DNA of 64,000 nt from Turritopsis dohrnii. Its lineage: Eukaryota > Cnidaria > Hydrozoa > Anthoathecata > Oceaniidae. Made by a program: the position numbers and the translations under genes. Below are positions 35,121 through 44,411 of this stretch, piece after piece; position 1 is the stretch's first letter, and each line of letters starts with the position of its first letter. The notes beneath the pieces are model-generated. The model had not been told where the DNA came from, made no database searches, and was given only the letters and a program-made list of their open reading frames with translations. The DNA is taken from the NCBI GenBank assembly GCA_027922465.2, contig BQMF02000269.1:248001-312000 (forward strand). The letters are read 5' to 3'.

Positions 35121-35992
35121 GTTAAATGAATCACGTACACGATGGCATACACGGATTGCACACACGCGTGTACGAACCAAATTTTCGCGTACACGAAATA
35201 CCTATGCGCACGGTGTGTACGCAGTGGTACATTCACGTGCACGAAATAACGTGCACCTAGATTTTTAATTTTTCAAGCCCTGCTGATGTTGAAGAGTTGA
35301 TAATTGCCAACTTTAATTCACAAGAAGAGCATGCCCGAAAAACTGTTCAGATGCATTCACTTGCACTTCATATGGCACGGAAATTTAGGGGGTGATTGCT
35401 GAAGATTTTGGGCAATCATTCATTTTTACTAAACTTTACTTTGGACAGTATCACAATGAGAATAGGCTGGTTACTGTAACTGTTGAAAAATTCATTGAAG
35501 GTGGTGGTGATTTTGTAAAATATATCAACAATAATGAGCAGATTATGAATGATGCACCATTGGATATGCTTAATAAAGCAAAAACATTTGCGCATTATAC
35601 ACACAAGGTTTCCAACAAAGAGATTATGGTTGTCGATCTATAAGGCATTGGGTACACATTGTGTGATCCTGAGATTGCTAGTCAGAATTTTGTTGATGAC
35701 ACAGACCAAAATGTCTTCTTTTGTGCAGGCAACCGTGCAGCTGAAGCTAGTGCTTGTTTTTTTTTTCACAGCACAAATGTAATACATGGTGCACAGCAAT
35801 GCTCAAGAAGCTAAAAAACAAAAACTGTCAAACACTTGTTGATGATGTTTGATTTTTTTTTTCTTGAGTTTCTTTTACTAGTTCTTGATTAAAACATATC
35901 TTCAGTTTACATGCTTTATTAAGGTTGTCACTTATTTATTTATAAGCCTTATGGATAAGATCTTAAATTTTTTATTTTTGTATTATATTGTA

Positions 35993-37178
35993 CTAGTAAC
36001 CCGTGTAAAAGTTTTTTATGGCTTATAATTTTGAAAACGATGTGCCGCGTGTGTGTGAACCCCGTTACGAAAATTTTAATTAAGGAATCACGACTCATCA
36101 ATGTAACCATGTTGTAGAGCTCGAAAAACTGATCAAAAAATGTATGGGATCGTGTGCAACACATTTAACTTAGAGAGTGTTACGTTTTTTTTAAATTTAC
36201 GGCATTTATCCTAATCCTGTGTAAACATTTTTTGCGGGTTTTAATTCTGAAAGTAACGTTTCAAACCTGGTGTTGAAAAATTAAATCACAGCGTCATGAA
36301 AAGAAAGGGCATCAGTGTTGTAAGTACTTTAAACTTTAAATGTAGGAGCGCATAACAGTTGTTTTACTTGGAAAATCTTAACCGCATCAAAAATAAAAAT
36401 AAGCGCTGTGTGTGCATTGGCTTTTTTCACTCTGTAAAATAAAATGTATCGATTGAAGATGCAATGCAATGCAATGGTTCCCCGTGATGAAAATATCTAA
36501 CGTCAATATGGAAAAAAACACTTCTCACCCTTTTAATTAAGAAATCTTTAGGAATTCTAGCTAAAGCATTTTTAGTTCACTATCAACACTGGAGTTCTAA
36601 ACAGAAAAACTTTTTAATCGGAAGATCTGAAACACATCAAAGTATTCATAAGACATCTTTCCTGATAGTAGTGAAAATAAATTGTGCGTACAGGTAAACA
36701 ACAAAAATAATATATGGATAAATAAACTGTGTTCTAACTAAATAGATCTATAATATTTTAACTTTGGTTTAACTTCAAACTGCTTTTATGCTTATCTGAG
36801 GTAACTTTCTCTATTTTCCAGAAGATTTTCTACTATAAACATACACTAAATACCTCTGTAAACTTTCTTTTCTTTCCAGTAAGTGTAGTAAACATTTCAC
36901 CTTTGTCTGCTTTGTGCTAAACTGTCCGTCGGATTTACTAACGGATTCCGTCGGCAACCAATCAAAACGGCGAAAAAAGAATTTCTTGCATTTTGATTGG
37001 CCTAAAAATAACTGATGTTACATGCCCCGTGCTATTACACTAATCGTAAATGTGTCTTGCATGGTCTAACTGCCGCTATATGACCACGATTAAGAAGATT
37101 TTGACCATTAAGAAAACATAAAGAAAACACTCTCTAAGTTAAATGTGTTGCACACGATTGCGGATTATTATAATAAGA
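35993..37178 (-). mobile_element. Helitron-like non-autonomous element, minus strand
   Basis: On the minus strand it begins TCTTATTATAATAATCCGC at 37178 and ends ACGGGTTACTAG at 35993, next to T. Internal segments are shared in inverted orientation with the right edge of the window, for example GGTCAAAATCTTCTTAATCG, GTGGTCATATAGCGGCAGTT and TTTTTCGAGCTCTACAACAT. No helicase or Rep is encoded. A second partial unit appears nested near 36150-36230. Confidence 0.6.
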
Positions 37179-37486
37179 TATACATATAAAGTGCATGACT
37201 TAGTTGTATAATGTTGAGTTATTTATGATCAGAAAAGATTTTGTAAAAACGTTATTTACGAATATCTATCAAAACTAGCTTTGCCTAATTATGTTTACGT
37301 GTTGGGTTTGGTAAATCATAATTTATAGCAATGTTTCCACTCTCTTTCTTGAAACCAAAAAACATTGGAGCCTATATTGCTACCCTGTTTATAATGACGT
37401 ACGAATTGTAGGTTTAATGGCTTTCCCAACACATGACTTTAAAAGCCAATGAGTATCTTTCCAAAAGAGATTGCAAAGTCTTAGTT
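37179..37486. other. Short noncoding gap
   Basis: No coding region, repeat or regulatory signal recognised. Confidence 0.5.
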
Positions 37487-37488
37487 TA

Positions 37489-37813
37489 CCTTATTGGTAG
37501 AAATTTTCGCGTTTACTAATTTTCGCGCATTCGCGCAAAAAAAGTCAGAAATGCGCGAAAATTAGTACCAAAATTATGCTCAAAAGGGCTGTGCGCGAAA
37601 ATTAATACCATTTTCTTCTAGATTTTTTTGTTCTTTTGATAATTGAAAAGGTTTTGAAATTACACTTACTTATTTAATTTTCATAAGTTTTTTTTGGCAA
37701 AAAAGGCTTGCGCAAAAATTGATACGCACGAAATAAACATTTTTATTGGGTGCGCGAAATTTAGTACGCGCGAAAAAAACTTTTGTATTGCGCGAAAATT
37801 TCTACCATTAAGG
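37489..37813. mobile_element. MITE 1 with 24-bp TIRs and TA duplication
   Basis: The ends CCTTATTGGTAGAAATTTTC and (inverted) CCTTAATGGTAGAAATTTTC differ at one position and are flanked by TA. The interior repeats GCGCGAAAATTAGTACC-like words in both orientations. It is about 325 bp and has no coding capacity. TA duplication suggests mobilisation by a Tc1/mariner-superfamily transposase. Confidence 0.85.
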
Positions 37814-37859
37814 TATCTAGTAACGAATTTCTGGAGAAAATATTTGAAGATGATATTTA

Positions 37860-38091
37860 CTTTACGAAGAGAAAGTTTGGCGGGGAGAAAGTTTCGTGAG
37901 GAAAAAAAACAGCGAAATTTTAGCAATTTACTTTCGCAAATGAGTGACTAAATCTATTTCGCGTAAAATAATATTTCCCGTTAAACCGGAGAAGTGAATT
38001 TCGGCTCCCTAGGCCATTTGGCATATAAACTTTCGCAAAAATAGCCAAAAAGCGCGAAACTATCTCCCCGCAAAACTTTCTCCCCGTAAAG
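37860..38091. mobile_element. MITE 2 with long TIRs and TA duplication
   Basis: The ends CTTTACGAAGAGAAAGTTTG and (inverted) CTTTACGGGGAGAAAGTTTT extend, with substitutions, through GCGGGGAGA.AGTTTCG, about 40 bases each, and are flanked by TA. The element is 232 bp and noncoding. Only 45 bases separate it from MITE 1. Confidence 0.85.
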
Positions 38092-38152
38092 TATATGATA
38101 TAACTTCGAGTAAGAATCCCATTTGACCTGTGTGTTTTTTCTAATTTCTAGG

Positions 38153-38590
38153 AAATGCTAACTACAACAGAATAAAATGGAATAGAATGTTTATTTTCCC
38201 AAAGGAAAGGACATCAATTAGTTAAAACTTACAGTGATGCAACCTAATAAGAAAATTAAAACAACAAAAACAACAATACAACATACATACATACATCATA
38301 CATACATACATAATTCAAACTAATACATACATACACAGTACATATAAGTCTTATATACAGTGATTAGTTCTGCTAAAGTTAAGATGTCGATGAACATACA
38401 AGATGTTCATGACTTTGACTTGGTAAAAACTTTTCAAGATATGTAGTTTAAAAAACAAAGGAGTGGCTGAAGCTCTTGGACCTTTGAAAGTGATAAGTCT
38501 CATGGCAGTGTTTTGAAGTGTGAGAATTCTCTGGGTTACAGAATTATCACAGAGACCCCAAATTTGACAACACAACTAACACAACTATTA
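38153..38590 (-). mobile_element. LINE 3' end fragment, minus strand
   Basis: The minus-strand translation CCQIWGLC, LQNTAMRLITFKGPRASA, LFFKLHILK and VKVMNILYVHRHL is the C-terminal region downstream of the RT in jockey/CR1-type LINEs. The 3' end runs to an ATTCTATTCCATTTTATTC-like tail near 38155-38175. A CATA microsatellite (about 38282-38336) lies in the 3' region. Everything upstream is missing. Confidence 0.72.
38282..38336 (+). repeat. (CATA)n microsatellite, interrupted
   Basis: Two blocks of CATA repeats with a few interruptions, in the 3' region of the minus-strand LINE fragment. Confidence 0.9.
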
Positions 38591-39997
38591 CATTTTCAAA
38601 TTGTTTCTTAAAAATAGGAATGTCTCAACAATATTAATTGACTCCATCGGCATGATCGGTTTAAGGTTCTTGCACTTTTCTCTTATTTCCATAGGTAGGT
38701 AATCATCTAATTCAACATTGTTATAAACTTCAGACAGCTCTGCTACTTCATCCAATTGGTCGTCAGTTACCTTTGATCCTGAATATTGAAAACAATACCA
38801 AATGAAAAAAGCATGGATAAGAATGCCATGCATACCATAGTAACTTTGGTATCAATTTGTTTGAGCAAGAAAGGGCATTTATGGAATCTGGTGGATTTAT
38901 TTGGTTGGTATACCACTTGGCAAGACCGTATCTTTTTGAGTTCGAATTCTATGACTGTTCCACAAGTCAACAAATATATCTGCTTGATGTTGGATTATAG
39001 GAACCATGATGTTAGCTATGATATCTCTAAATGAAAGTCAAAGTTAAAACGAGAATATTCCTTTCAAAGGGATAAAAAAACATTCCATTGCATCATTAGG
39101 ATTTTTGTCAACAGATTATATATTGTGTATATAAAAAAGTGTACCTAAGGAGTTGATTATGAGGATCATATAGCTGGTTATCTTTTAACGTCCTCAAATG
39201 ACTTTTATAATATTTCTCTTTCTTGAAGCTCCTTCCAACATCTCTCTATCTAAGAATTTAGTAATAGCAATAAACAATAATTAAGTATAGGAAGCAAGTT
39301 ATTTATTTTACTGGTTGATGTATTAAGTCACACCTACTTGGTTAGAGGTTGAAGGCCCGAATGGCACAGTTCCTGTTGGATCTTCAACTTTTCCTTTCTG
39401 TAAGTAACAATGAATGCCTGACAATGAAACAGTTTCAGTTCCTTTGTCCAATCGGATGTTTTTTTGCTATGAGTTTCTCCTTGTGCAGATATTCTAAGTA
39501 AAACCTGCCAATTAGCAAAGGATTGCTGTTACTGGTCCAAACCTTAAGACACAATACTTTTCGGCTGCATGTATCAATTGATCCATATATAGCAATAGGA
39601 AAGGTGCTATTTTGATAGGTTGCCTTCCCTCCAATCTCTCAGGATCTTCATTATACATTGCAGCATGCACCAAATCCCTTGGAACATTCAAATTGTATAA
39701 CTGTCGGATCTTTTGCTGCATTGCACGGTATCCCAAAAGAGCACCAGGACCATTCATCATTTCTTTATGGACAACATCTTGCAGAGTTCCCAGAGGAACA
39801 TTTTTGTTAACATAGTTGATATCAAAATATCTCAATCTCCTGTCTAAACTTCTCAAACTCCAGGCATACTGCGGAAAATCTCTAGTTACGAAGTCATATA
39901 TTTCTTTTCTTCTCAAATTTTGTCCCACATATTTAGTTAGCGCTTCTTTTAAATCTCTGTCACTTTTCCACTCGTCATTTCGGATTCGCCCTGCCAT
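38588..39997 (-). pseudogene. Integrase-core (rve-like) transposon-derived gene, broken
   Basis: An ATG at 39997 opens a minus-strand frame with RSLDRRLRYFDI, GPGALLGYRAMQQKIRQLYN and VPRDLVHAAMYNEDPERLEGR. These are the hallmarks of an integrase-core family widespread in invertebrates and fishes. After a deletion that removes the expected DGHDKL region, a shifted frame reads NSTFPIAIYGSIDTCSRK and LKVWTSNSNPLLIGRFY, then KGTETVSLSGIH and PFGPSTSNQ before a GT donor near 39340. A following exon reads IERCWKELQE and (shifted) LRTLKDNQLYDP, and another near 39030-38830 reads DLWNSHRIRTQKDTVLPSGIP. Exon order matches the family, so at least three introns are retained. The deletion and several shifts make it non-functional. 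The last segment (GSKVTDDQLDEVAELSEVYN) is likely the C-terminal exon. Confidence 0.8.
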
Positions 39998-40127
39998 AAA
40001 TACCACTAGTATATCTGGAATTTCCTTTACTGATTTTTGTTTTCTCCTTCTTTCACACGCGTCCTCTGCTTATTTCACTTATTGACCTACCATCTTCTCT
40101 TTGTGTGCAGAATATTTTTACGGTAGC

Positions 40128-40365
40128 CTAATGGCAATGGCAACGATGGGCCACATCATGAAAAGATTTTTCTTTTTTCTTCTTTTTGGTATGAATTTTT
40201 AAAATTTTCTCTATCCATATTTTTTTTCTTTTTTTAAAATGATTTTTTTCATACATATTGTTTTTTTTTCTGATGGCAATGATCGGCCACCATAGACCAC
40301 CAATAACACGAGGCATATTCTCAGCTAATTCTAATAAATAATTATCACTTTCACTGAAGTCAATA
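40128..40365 (-). repeat. Repeated gene fragment, diverged copy
   Basis: The minus strand reads IDFSESDNYLLELAENMP, nearly identical to IDFNESDNYLLELPENMP encoded at about 40620-40680. The two DNA copies share TAATTCTAATAAATAATTAT and CACTTTCA.TGAAGTCAATA. The flanking sequence contains TTGCCATTGCCATTA-like words seen also near 28190. Confidence 0.75.
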
Positions 40366-40468
40366 TCGATTTATAAAAGTTGAGGAAGGAAAGTGTGCAT
40401 AGATCGAAGTAATTAAAACTAAAGCGATAAAACTCTACTTTGATAACAACGAGTTCAATAGTTACATG

Positions 40469-40800
40469 GGAAATTTATTTCAGAAGTATTTTCTTATAAA
40501 AAATTTCCTTATCAACAGCTCGTACAACTTGTGTTCAGCCAGAAGCAGATTCGAAGTTACAACCTCTGGTGTGCAGGTGGAGGTTGAGGTGGACCAGAAG
40601 AAGCAGGACCACCAGTAACACAAGGCATATTTTCAGGTAATTCTAATAAATAATTATCACTTTCATTGAAGTCAATATCCTCTAAATTAGATTCAGCTTA
40701 AATGATCTTTGTGAGCATTAGATGGACCAACAACAGAATCGATAAGTTGACTACCAACACTTTGAATAACAAAATCAGCAATAGGATTACCAGTTTGTAA
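40469..40800 (-). pseudogene. Unidentified repeated gene, 3' end
   Basis: On the minus strand one frame reads HALSHLQTGNPIADFVIQSV then GSQLIDSVVGPSNAHKDH. After a one-base shift it reads ESNLEDIDFNESDNYLLELP, ENMPCVTGG and a proline-rich end (GPPQPPPAHQRL) with a stop. The 3' flank is the dispersed repeat seen at 27.9 kb. The acidic stretch and proline-rich tail are the only describable features, and I do not recognise the family. At least four partial copies in this window imply a transposable origin. Confidence 0.5.
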
Positions 40801-40868
40801 ATGAGATAATGCGTGTTATTTTATTATTTTTATTATTTTTTTATTATCATTATTATTATTTTTTTCAT

Positions 40869-41926
40869 CTGTATCATGGTGGCGATGAGTGCGGTCATGC
40901 CCAGAGCATGTCTATATGTGTAATAATGATTTTATTTGTGAATAAATCATCTGTTTACTCGAGTTCCAATTCAATCAGTAATTCAATCAGTAATTCTCAG
41001 GAGGATGTCATCACAAATGGAATGTATTTCTATCAATCAACCTGGAAATACAAGTTGCGGTACGGTGTGAAACCAAATAAAATATTTGTTGTTAATTCTA
41101 TGTGGTGATATCGAAACCTGCCCTGGTCCATCAATTGAAAGAATTTTACCGGAAGCTGAAAGGTTAGTAAATCTACGTGGGCTAAAGATTTTCCATCTGA
41201 ATGTTCGAGGTTTATGGTATAATTTGGAACATATACAAGAATTGTTGACATACTCGGTCTTACAGAAACTTGTACGGACGATGATTCCGGGGGTTTATAT
41301 CAAATTGATAATTATGACTGCATAAATAAACCAAGACCAACTGGTAAAGGTGGAGGCGTGGGCATTTACATTTCTAGCAGACTCACATTGAAAAGACGTG
41401 ATGATCTGGAGAATGCAAAAATTGCAGCGATCTGGATTGAGATAATGCCGCCAAAAACAAAATCGTATCTTGTTTATGTAATGTATAGAACCCCTGATGG
41501 TTCAAAATATTTAAATAAAGACTTAGTTGAATTTTTGAATTATATGTTATTCTATGCAACTAATGATCATAATACAGAGATAATTCTCAATGGTGACATT
41601 AACGTGAATTACTTGAAAGTAGTTGATCACGCTGATATTAAGTCTGTTTTCACCTTGTTTGGTTTGAAACAAATGATTAAAAAAGCTACTAGAATCATTG
41701 GAGACACAAAGACACTGATGTTTTCGCTACAAACAATCCTTCCGTAATCAAGGAAACGGATGTTATCCCAACAGCCATTAGCAATCATGATATAATTGGT
41801 GTCGTGAGAAAAATGTAACTATACTATATCAAAACGAAACCTAAGACCACAACATGTCGTAACTATAAAAACTATAATCGTGAAGAAACAAACAACCGAT
41901 TAAAAAATGAAAACTGGAGCAGTGTA
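40869..41926 (+). pseudogene. CR1-like LINE B, 5' part (before the Tigger insertion)
   Basis: It starts near ATGGTGGCG with a hydrophobic-leader-like region homologous to the start of LINE E. A 2A-like motif GDIETCPGP follows at 41104-41130, then endonuclease segments: LRGLKIFHLNVRGLWYNLEHIQ, GLTETCTDDD (after a frameshift near 41250), GKGGGVGIYI, and ILNGDINVNYLK with HADIKSVF, where GDINVNYL is the catalytic GD.N box. It breaks off at 41926 inside NWSSV and resumes at 44412. Frameshifts near 41250 and 41740 and in-frame stops make it inactive. Confidence 0.88.
41104..41130 (+). other. 2A-like motif in LINE B (GDIETCPGP)
   Basis: Matches the 2A ribosome-skipping consensus D(V/I)ExNPGP except that the asparagine is cysteine. 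It lies between a hydrophobic leader and the endonuclease domain, the position where 2A-like sequences are known in some CR1-like LINEs. Confidence 0.75.
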
Positions 41927-41939
41927 CATTAATTACGAA

Positions 41940-42042
41940 AATTTTCGGACGGAAATAATTCGGACGTTTTATTTTCGGACAAAAAATTTTCGGACTGTTT
42001 TCAAGGAGTTTCGGACAATTTCGGACAAAATTTCGGACGGAT
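41940..42042 (+). repeat. Tigger left subterminal TTTCGGAC repeats
   Basis: Seven TTCGGAC words spaced 10-25 bases apart in one orientation. The right end (44300-44395) has a similar cluster in both orientations. These are probable transposase binding sites. Confidence 0.8.
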
Positions 42043-42134
42043 TTCTTTACCCCATACTGGTGTCTGAAATATTTAAAAAAACGTTTGAATTTCAATTTAA
42101 GTTATCTTTTTAACTAAAAACGAATACAGATGGT

Positions 42135-43606
42135 TTACAATTCTAAGTCCGCGAAGGGATCCTCCCTTTCGAGTTCCATAGTAAAAGCCTCTGATATACC
42201 AGCCATATCGAATCCTTTCTTTATTGTTTGTGACATGTTACGAAGATGGTCATACAATCCTATTAACCAATTGGCGTGAATTGGTTTCATAATACTTAGC
42301 TGGAGTCCTACTTCTATAGAATACACGTTTCTGCTTCTTTCAATTTGCTTAGTGATCTGACTGGCGTACCATTCTTGGAATTTTCCTATTAAAAATTGCT
42401 TTGCTGGAGCATTGATGGTCAAATCTAAGGGTTGGAACTCGTTTGTTAAGTTAGCAGGAACATACACAGATAGACAGTTGTTTTCCTCGATAAGATTTTT
42501 TACTTTTTGCGTCTTTTGACCTTTGAAAACGGCGTAGATCAGTAGTGCTTTATGGTCATCTGACAAACCGAGTCGATCTCGGGTAGCATTAACATATGGA
42601 AAAATTACGTTCTCCAAATGTTCGATGACAATGTCCAATGATTCTGGCTGTGAGTAATGTTAAAACCATCAGGCCACACAATACCTTGAGGGTGGCATCG
42701 TTCCGTTTTCCCCTCATATATCAATTGCATTGGGAGGAATCTTCCTGATTTGGATACTGTAAATGTCCCAGTTATTTGCTTCTTCTTCCCTTTTCCAACA
42801 AGGGGAACGTTGGTAGCGCCTTTGAAATGAAGAGTATGACCAGGTGAACTCACATACGACAATGGTGTTTGATCAAAGTTTAAAATCAAATAGTCAGGAA
42901 TGTTGTGCCACTTTTGTATTGATTGGATTTCACGCTGGTATTTTAGTACGACCTCTTTGAGAAGACCAGGAGCAATAGGTATTTTCGCGGTTGTTCCTTT
43001 CCTTCGGCACATTTTCTTTCCATCTTTTTCCATTCGGTACAATACATTGCGACCCCAGTCCCGGCTAAAAGACAGATATCCTCCATTCTCCACCAAGATT
43101 GATCGATCATTTGCGCAAACAACGCCTTTCGCAATGCTATTTACCACGCCGGCTGTTACAGGAGCCCCTTTCAGACGGAGTGCTTCGACAAGTTCAATTG
43201 TTTTTGACATCAGTTCTTCAGGTAATAAACTCTTTCGACCACGCTTTAAGTTTTCCAGAGATTTTTGTGGACTATTTGTTTCGGTTGCTTTTGCAGACAG
43301 AACTAGTTTTTTAAAGTCACTTATGGATTGCTTCTTCAAGCCAGGGTATTTCACTGCAAGCAGCTTGACTGTCTTTCCAACCCCATGCTGCATAGTGTGT
43401 TTACCTATTTCAAGCTTCTCATCTGCAGTCCAACTACGGTACTTGCCACGCGGCTTTGAAACTTTCTTGTCTTCAAAACAACGAAGGCTTTCAACTACTT
43501 CAGTACGCTCTATTTCAGTAATGCTGGGAGTTTCTTCAGGAGTTGCCTGTGCAACAATTGTCGACGTTTCTTTTGGTATTTTCTTGAAAAAGTTGTACAG
43601 TGACAT
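42135..43606 (-). pseudogene. pogo/Tigger transposase, broken
   Basis: The minus-strand start ATGTCACTG is at 43606. The N-terminal half has a helix-turn-helix DNA-binding region (EKLEIGKHTMQHGVGKTVKL, KQSISDFKK, KRGRKSLLP). The DDE core starts with YLILNFDQTPLSY (first D), then KGKKKQITGTF and LPMQLIYEGKT, then a frameshift and small deletion near 42640. It resumes with DIVIEHLENVIFPYV, KALLIYAVFKGQKT and NEFQPLDLTIN (third D). The family normally has D where this protein has A in LLIYAVFKG, so a catalytic residue is lost in addition to the frameshift. Other DDE elements would have to supply transposase in trans. Confidence 0.92.
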
Positions 43607-43799
43607 GTTGATAAAGTTGAATCAAAACTATAAAGACATGCTAGTTTATCAACATTCCATTTATAAGGTTTAAATCGAATGTCTGCTTAAATCGAATGTC
43701 TGTTCGAATGTTCGTGATTCGCGGGTTTGATTTTGTTCAATTAGCATTCCAGTAGAACAAAGTGGTTTAATACGAACTGTTGTCTGTATCATACGAGAG
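43607..43799. promoter_or_regulatory. Divergent intergenic region of the Tigger element
   Basis: 193 bases separate the transposase start (-) from the HIRAN-like gene start (+). It contains the direct repeat TTAAATCGAATGTCTG twice (about 43671-43701) and a third partial TTCGAATGT. A shared bidirectional control region is an inference from the layout. Confidence 0.4.
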
Positions 43800-44279
43800 A
43801 TGGAGGTCACTTTCAAGACTAATGTCGCTTCCCGCGGCTGGCATTTCTATGGTAAAACTGAGAAGCTTTTTGCGAAGAAGGAAGAAGACAAAAACGCTTT
43901 GTTGGTTGATCCATACGCTATTGCATGGATGCGAAAATCAAAGGCGAAACTAGTAGCAGATGTTGTTGGGCATATTCCACAGGAAATTTCAAGATTCCTT
44001 TATTTTTTTCTGCAACACGGTGGTTCAGTTGAAGGTTTTGTGCACAACGAGAAATACAGACCCTCGCCCATTCCGAAAGGTGGTCTAGAAATAATTTTAG
44101 TTGCAACTTTTAAGATTGAATTTTCGAAAGGACAATATCTGACTAGGATGAAAGAGCTAATAGAAAAGAACTATGACCTTACTCTAGAAGGGATAGATAA
44201 AGATTATGAACAAAGCAAAGACGACGATGATGGCGACTGTATCATATTATTTGAAGACACTGAAGCTTGTAATACATAA
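43800..44279 (+). CDS. HIRAN-like domain protein carried by a Tigger element
   Basis: An intact 159-residue frame starting ATGGAGGTC. Residues 5-110 resemble the HIRAN-like proteins that occur as multicopy genes in cnidarians and fishes: GWHFYGKTEKL (13-23), VDPYAIAWM (36-44), VVGHIPQEISRFLYFFLQHG (55-74) and PIPKGGLEI (90-98). HIRAN domains, as in HLTF, bind 3' DNA ends and damaged DNA. The C-terminus (138-159) is acidic. The gene lies wholly between the TIRs, opposite the dead transposase, and has no stop or frameshift. No intron is needed. Its role in the element is unknown: it could aid DNA processing at transposition or be a captured host gene. The HIRAN assignment rests on pattern recognition only. 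Confidence 0.68.
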   Translation: MEVTFKTNVASRGWHFYGKTEKLFAKKEEDKNALLVDPYAIAWMRKSKAKLVADVVGHIPQEISRFLYFFLQHGGSVEGFVHNEKYRPSPIPKGGLEIILVATFKIEFSKGQYLTRMKELIEKNYDLTLEGIDKDYEQSKDDDDGDCIILFEDTEACNT

Positions 44280-44411
44280 ATGTAAATTCACAGGGCTCAA
44301 AAATTTTCGGACTACAAAATTTTCGGACGGTAAAATTTTTGGACAATACAATTTTCGGACACAGCCTCTGTCCGAACATTAAAGCGTCCAAAAATTTTCG
44401 TAATTAATGTA

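Larger units (their letters stand above)
31191..35282 (+). mobile_element. hAT transposon with intact transposase gene, inserted in the kinase gene
   Basis: The ends are CAAGGCTTGAAAAATTA (left) and, inverted, CAGGGCTTGAAAAATTA (right), matching at 16 of 17. They are flanked by CTGAT at 31186-31190 and 35283-35287. Removing the element and one CTGAT restores an open alpha-kinase frame (LFRTD|VEELIIANF), which fixes the borders to the base. A 5-bp duplication is shorter than the usual 8 bp of hAT, but hAT5-type groups with 5-bp duplications are described. Both ends carry clusters of CGTGCACG/GTACACG-like motifs. Confidence 0.92.
30559..35848 (+). pseudogene. Alpha-kinase-like gene split by a hAT insertion
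   Basis: The 5' part (30559-31190) encodes a conserved-looking leader (VQKYSRIVPLTM, LTLDNIKRACEEHFDI, EACDILAGEKGPSYSDISQI), then after a frameshift near 31045 the start of an alpha-kinase domain (FEAKFSIDTEAFATGAFRVVYRA, GNYVIKLFRTD). The 3' part (35283-35848) continues in frame: VEELIIANFNSQEEHARKT, then after a shift near 35390 AEDFGQSFIFTKLYFG, VTVEKFIEGGGDFVKYI and NKEIMVVDL, a TAA where glutamine is expected before GIGYTLCDPEIA, and FSQHKCNTWC after a slip in a T run near 35757-35766. This order (K in VIKLF, VEKFI.G.F.KY, VVDLQG.G..L.DP.I, H.CN..C) is that of MHCK/EF2K-type atypical kinases. It is inactive as read; some shifts could be sequencing errors. Confidence 0.82.
41927..44409. 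mobile_element. pogo/Tigger transposon carrying a HIRAN-like gene
   Basis: The TIRs CATTAATTACGAAAATTTTC (left) and, inverted, CATTAATTACGAAAATTTTT (right), extending to about 25 bp with one mismatch, are flanked by TA (41925-41926, 44410-44411). Removing 41927-44409 with one TA restores the LINE B frame exactly (NWSSV|YSSNDVN). The 2,483-bp element carries a minus-strand DDE transposase (broken) and a plus-strand HIRAN-like gene (intact). Both ends are packed with TTTCGGAC words, about seven on the left and six on the right. Confidence 0.93.

Noticed and set aside
35416..35604. Minus-strand frame in the 3' part of the alpha-kinase-like gene
   Set aside because: Shadow of the plus-strand kinase frame.
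37681..37951. Overlapping 81- and 85-codon frames on both strands
   Set aside because: Both lie within the two MITEs and follow their inverted repeats.
42900..43673. Plus-strand frame of 257 codons
   Set aside because: Antisense to the Tigger transposase; the transposase motifs are unambiguous on the other strand.
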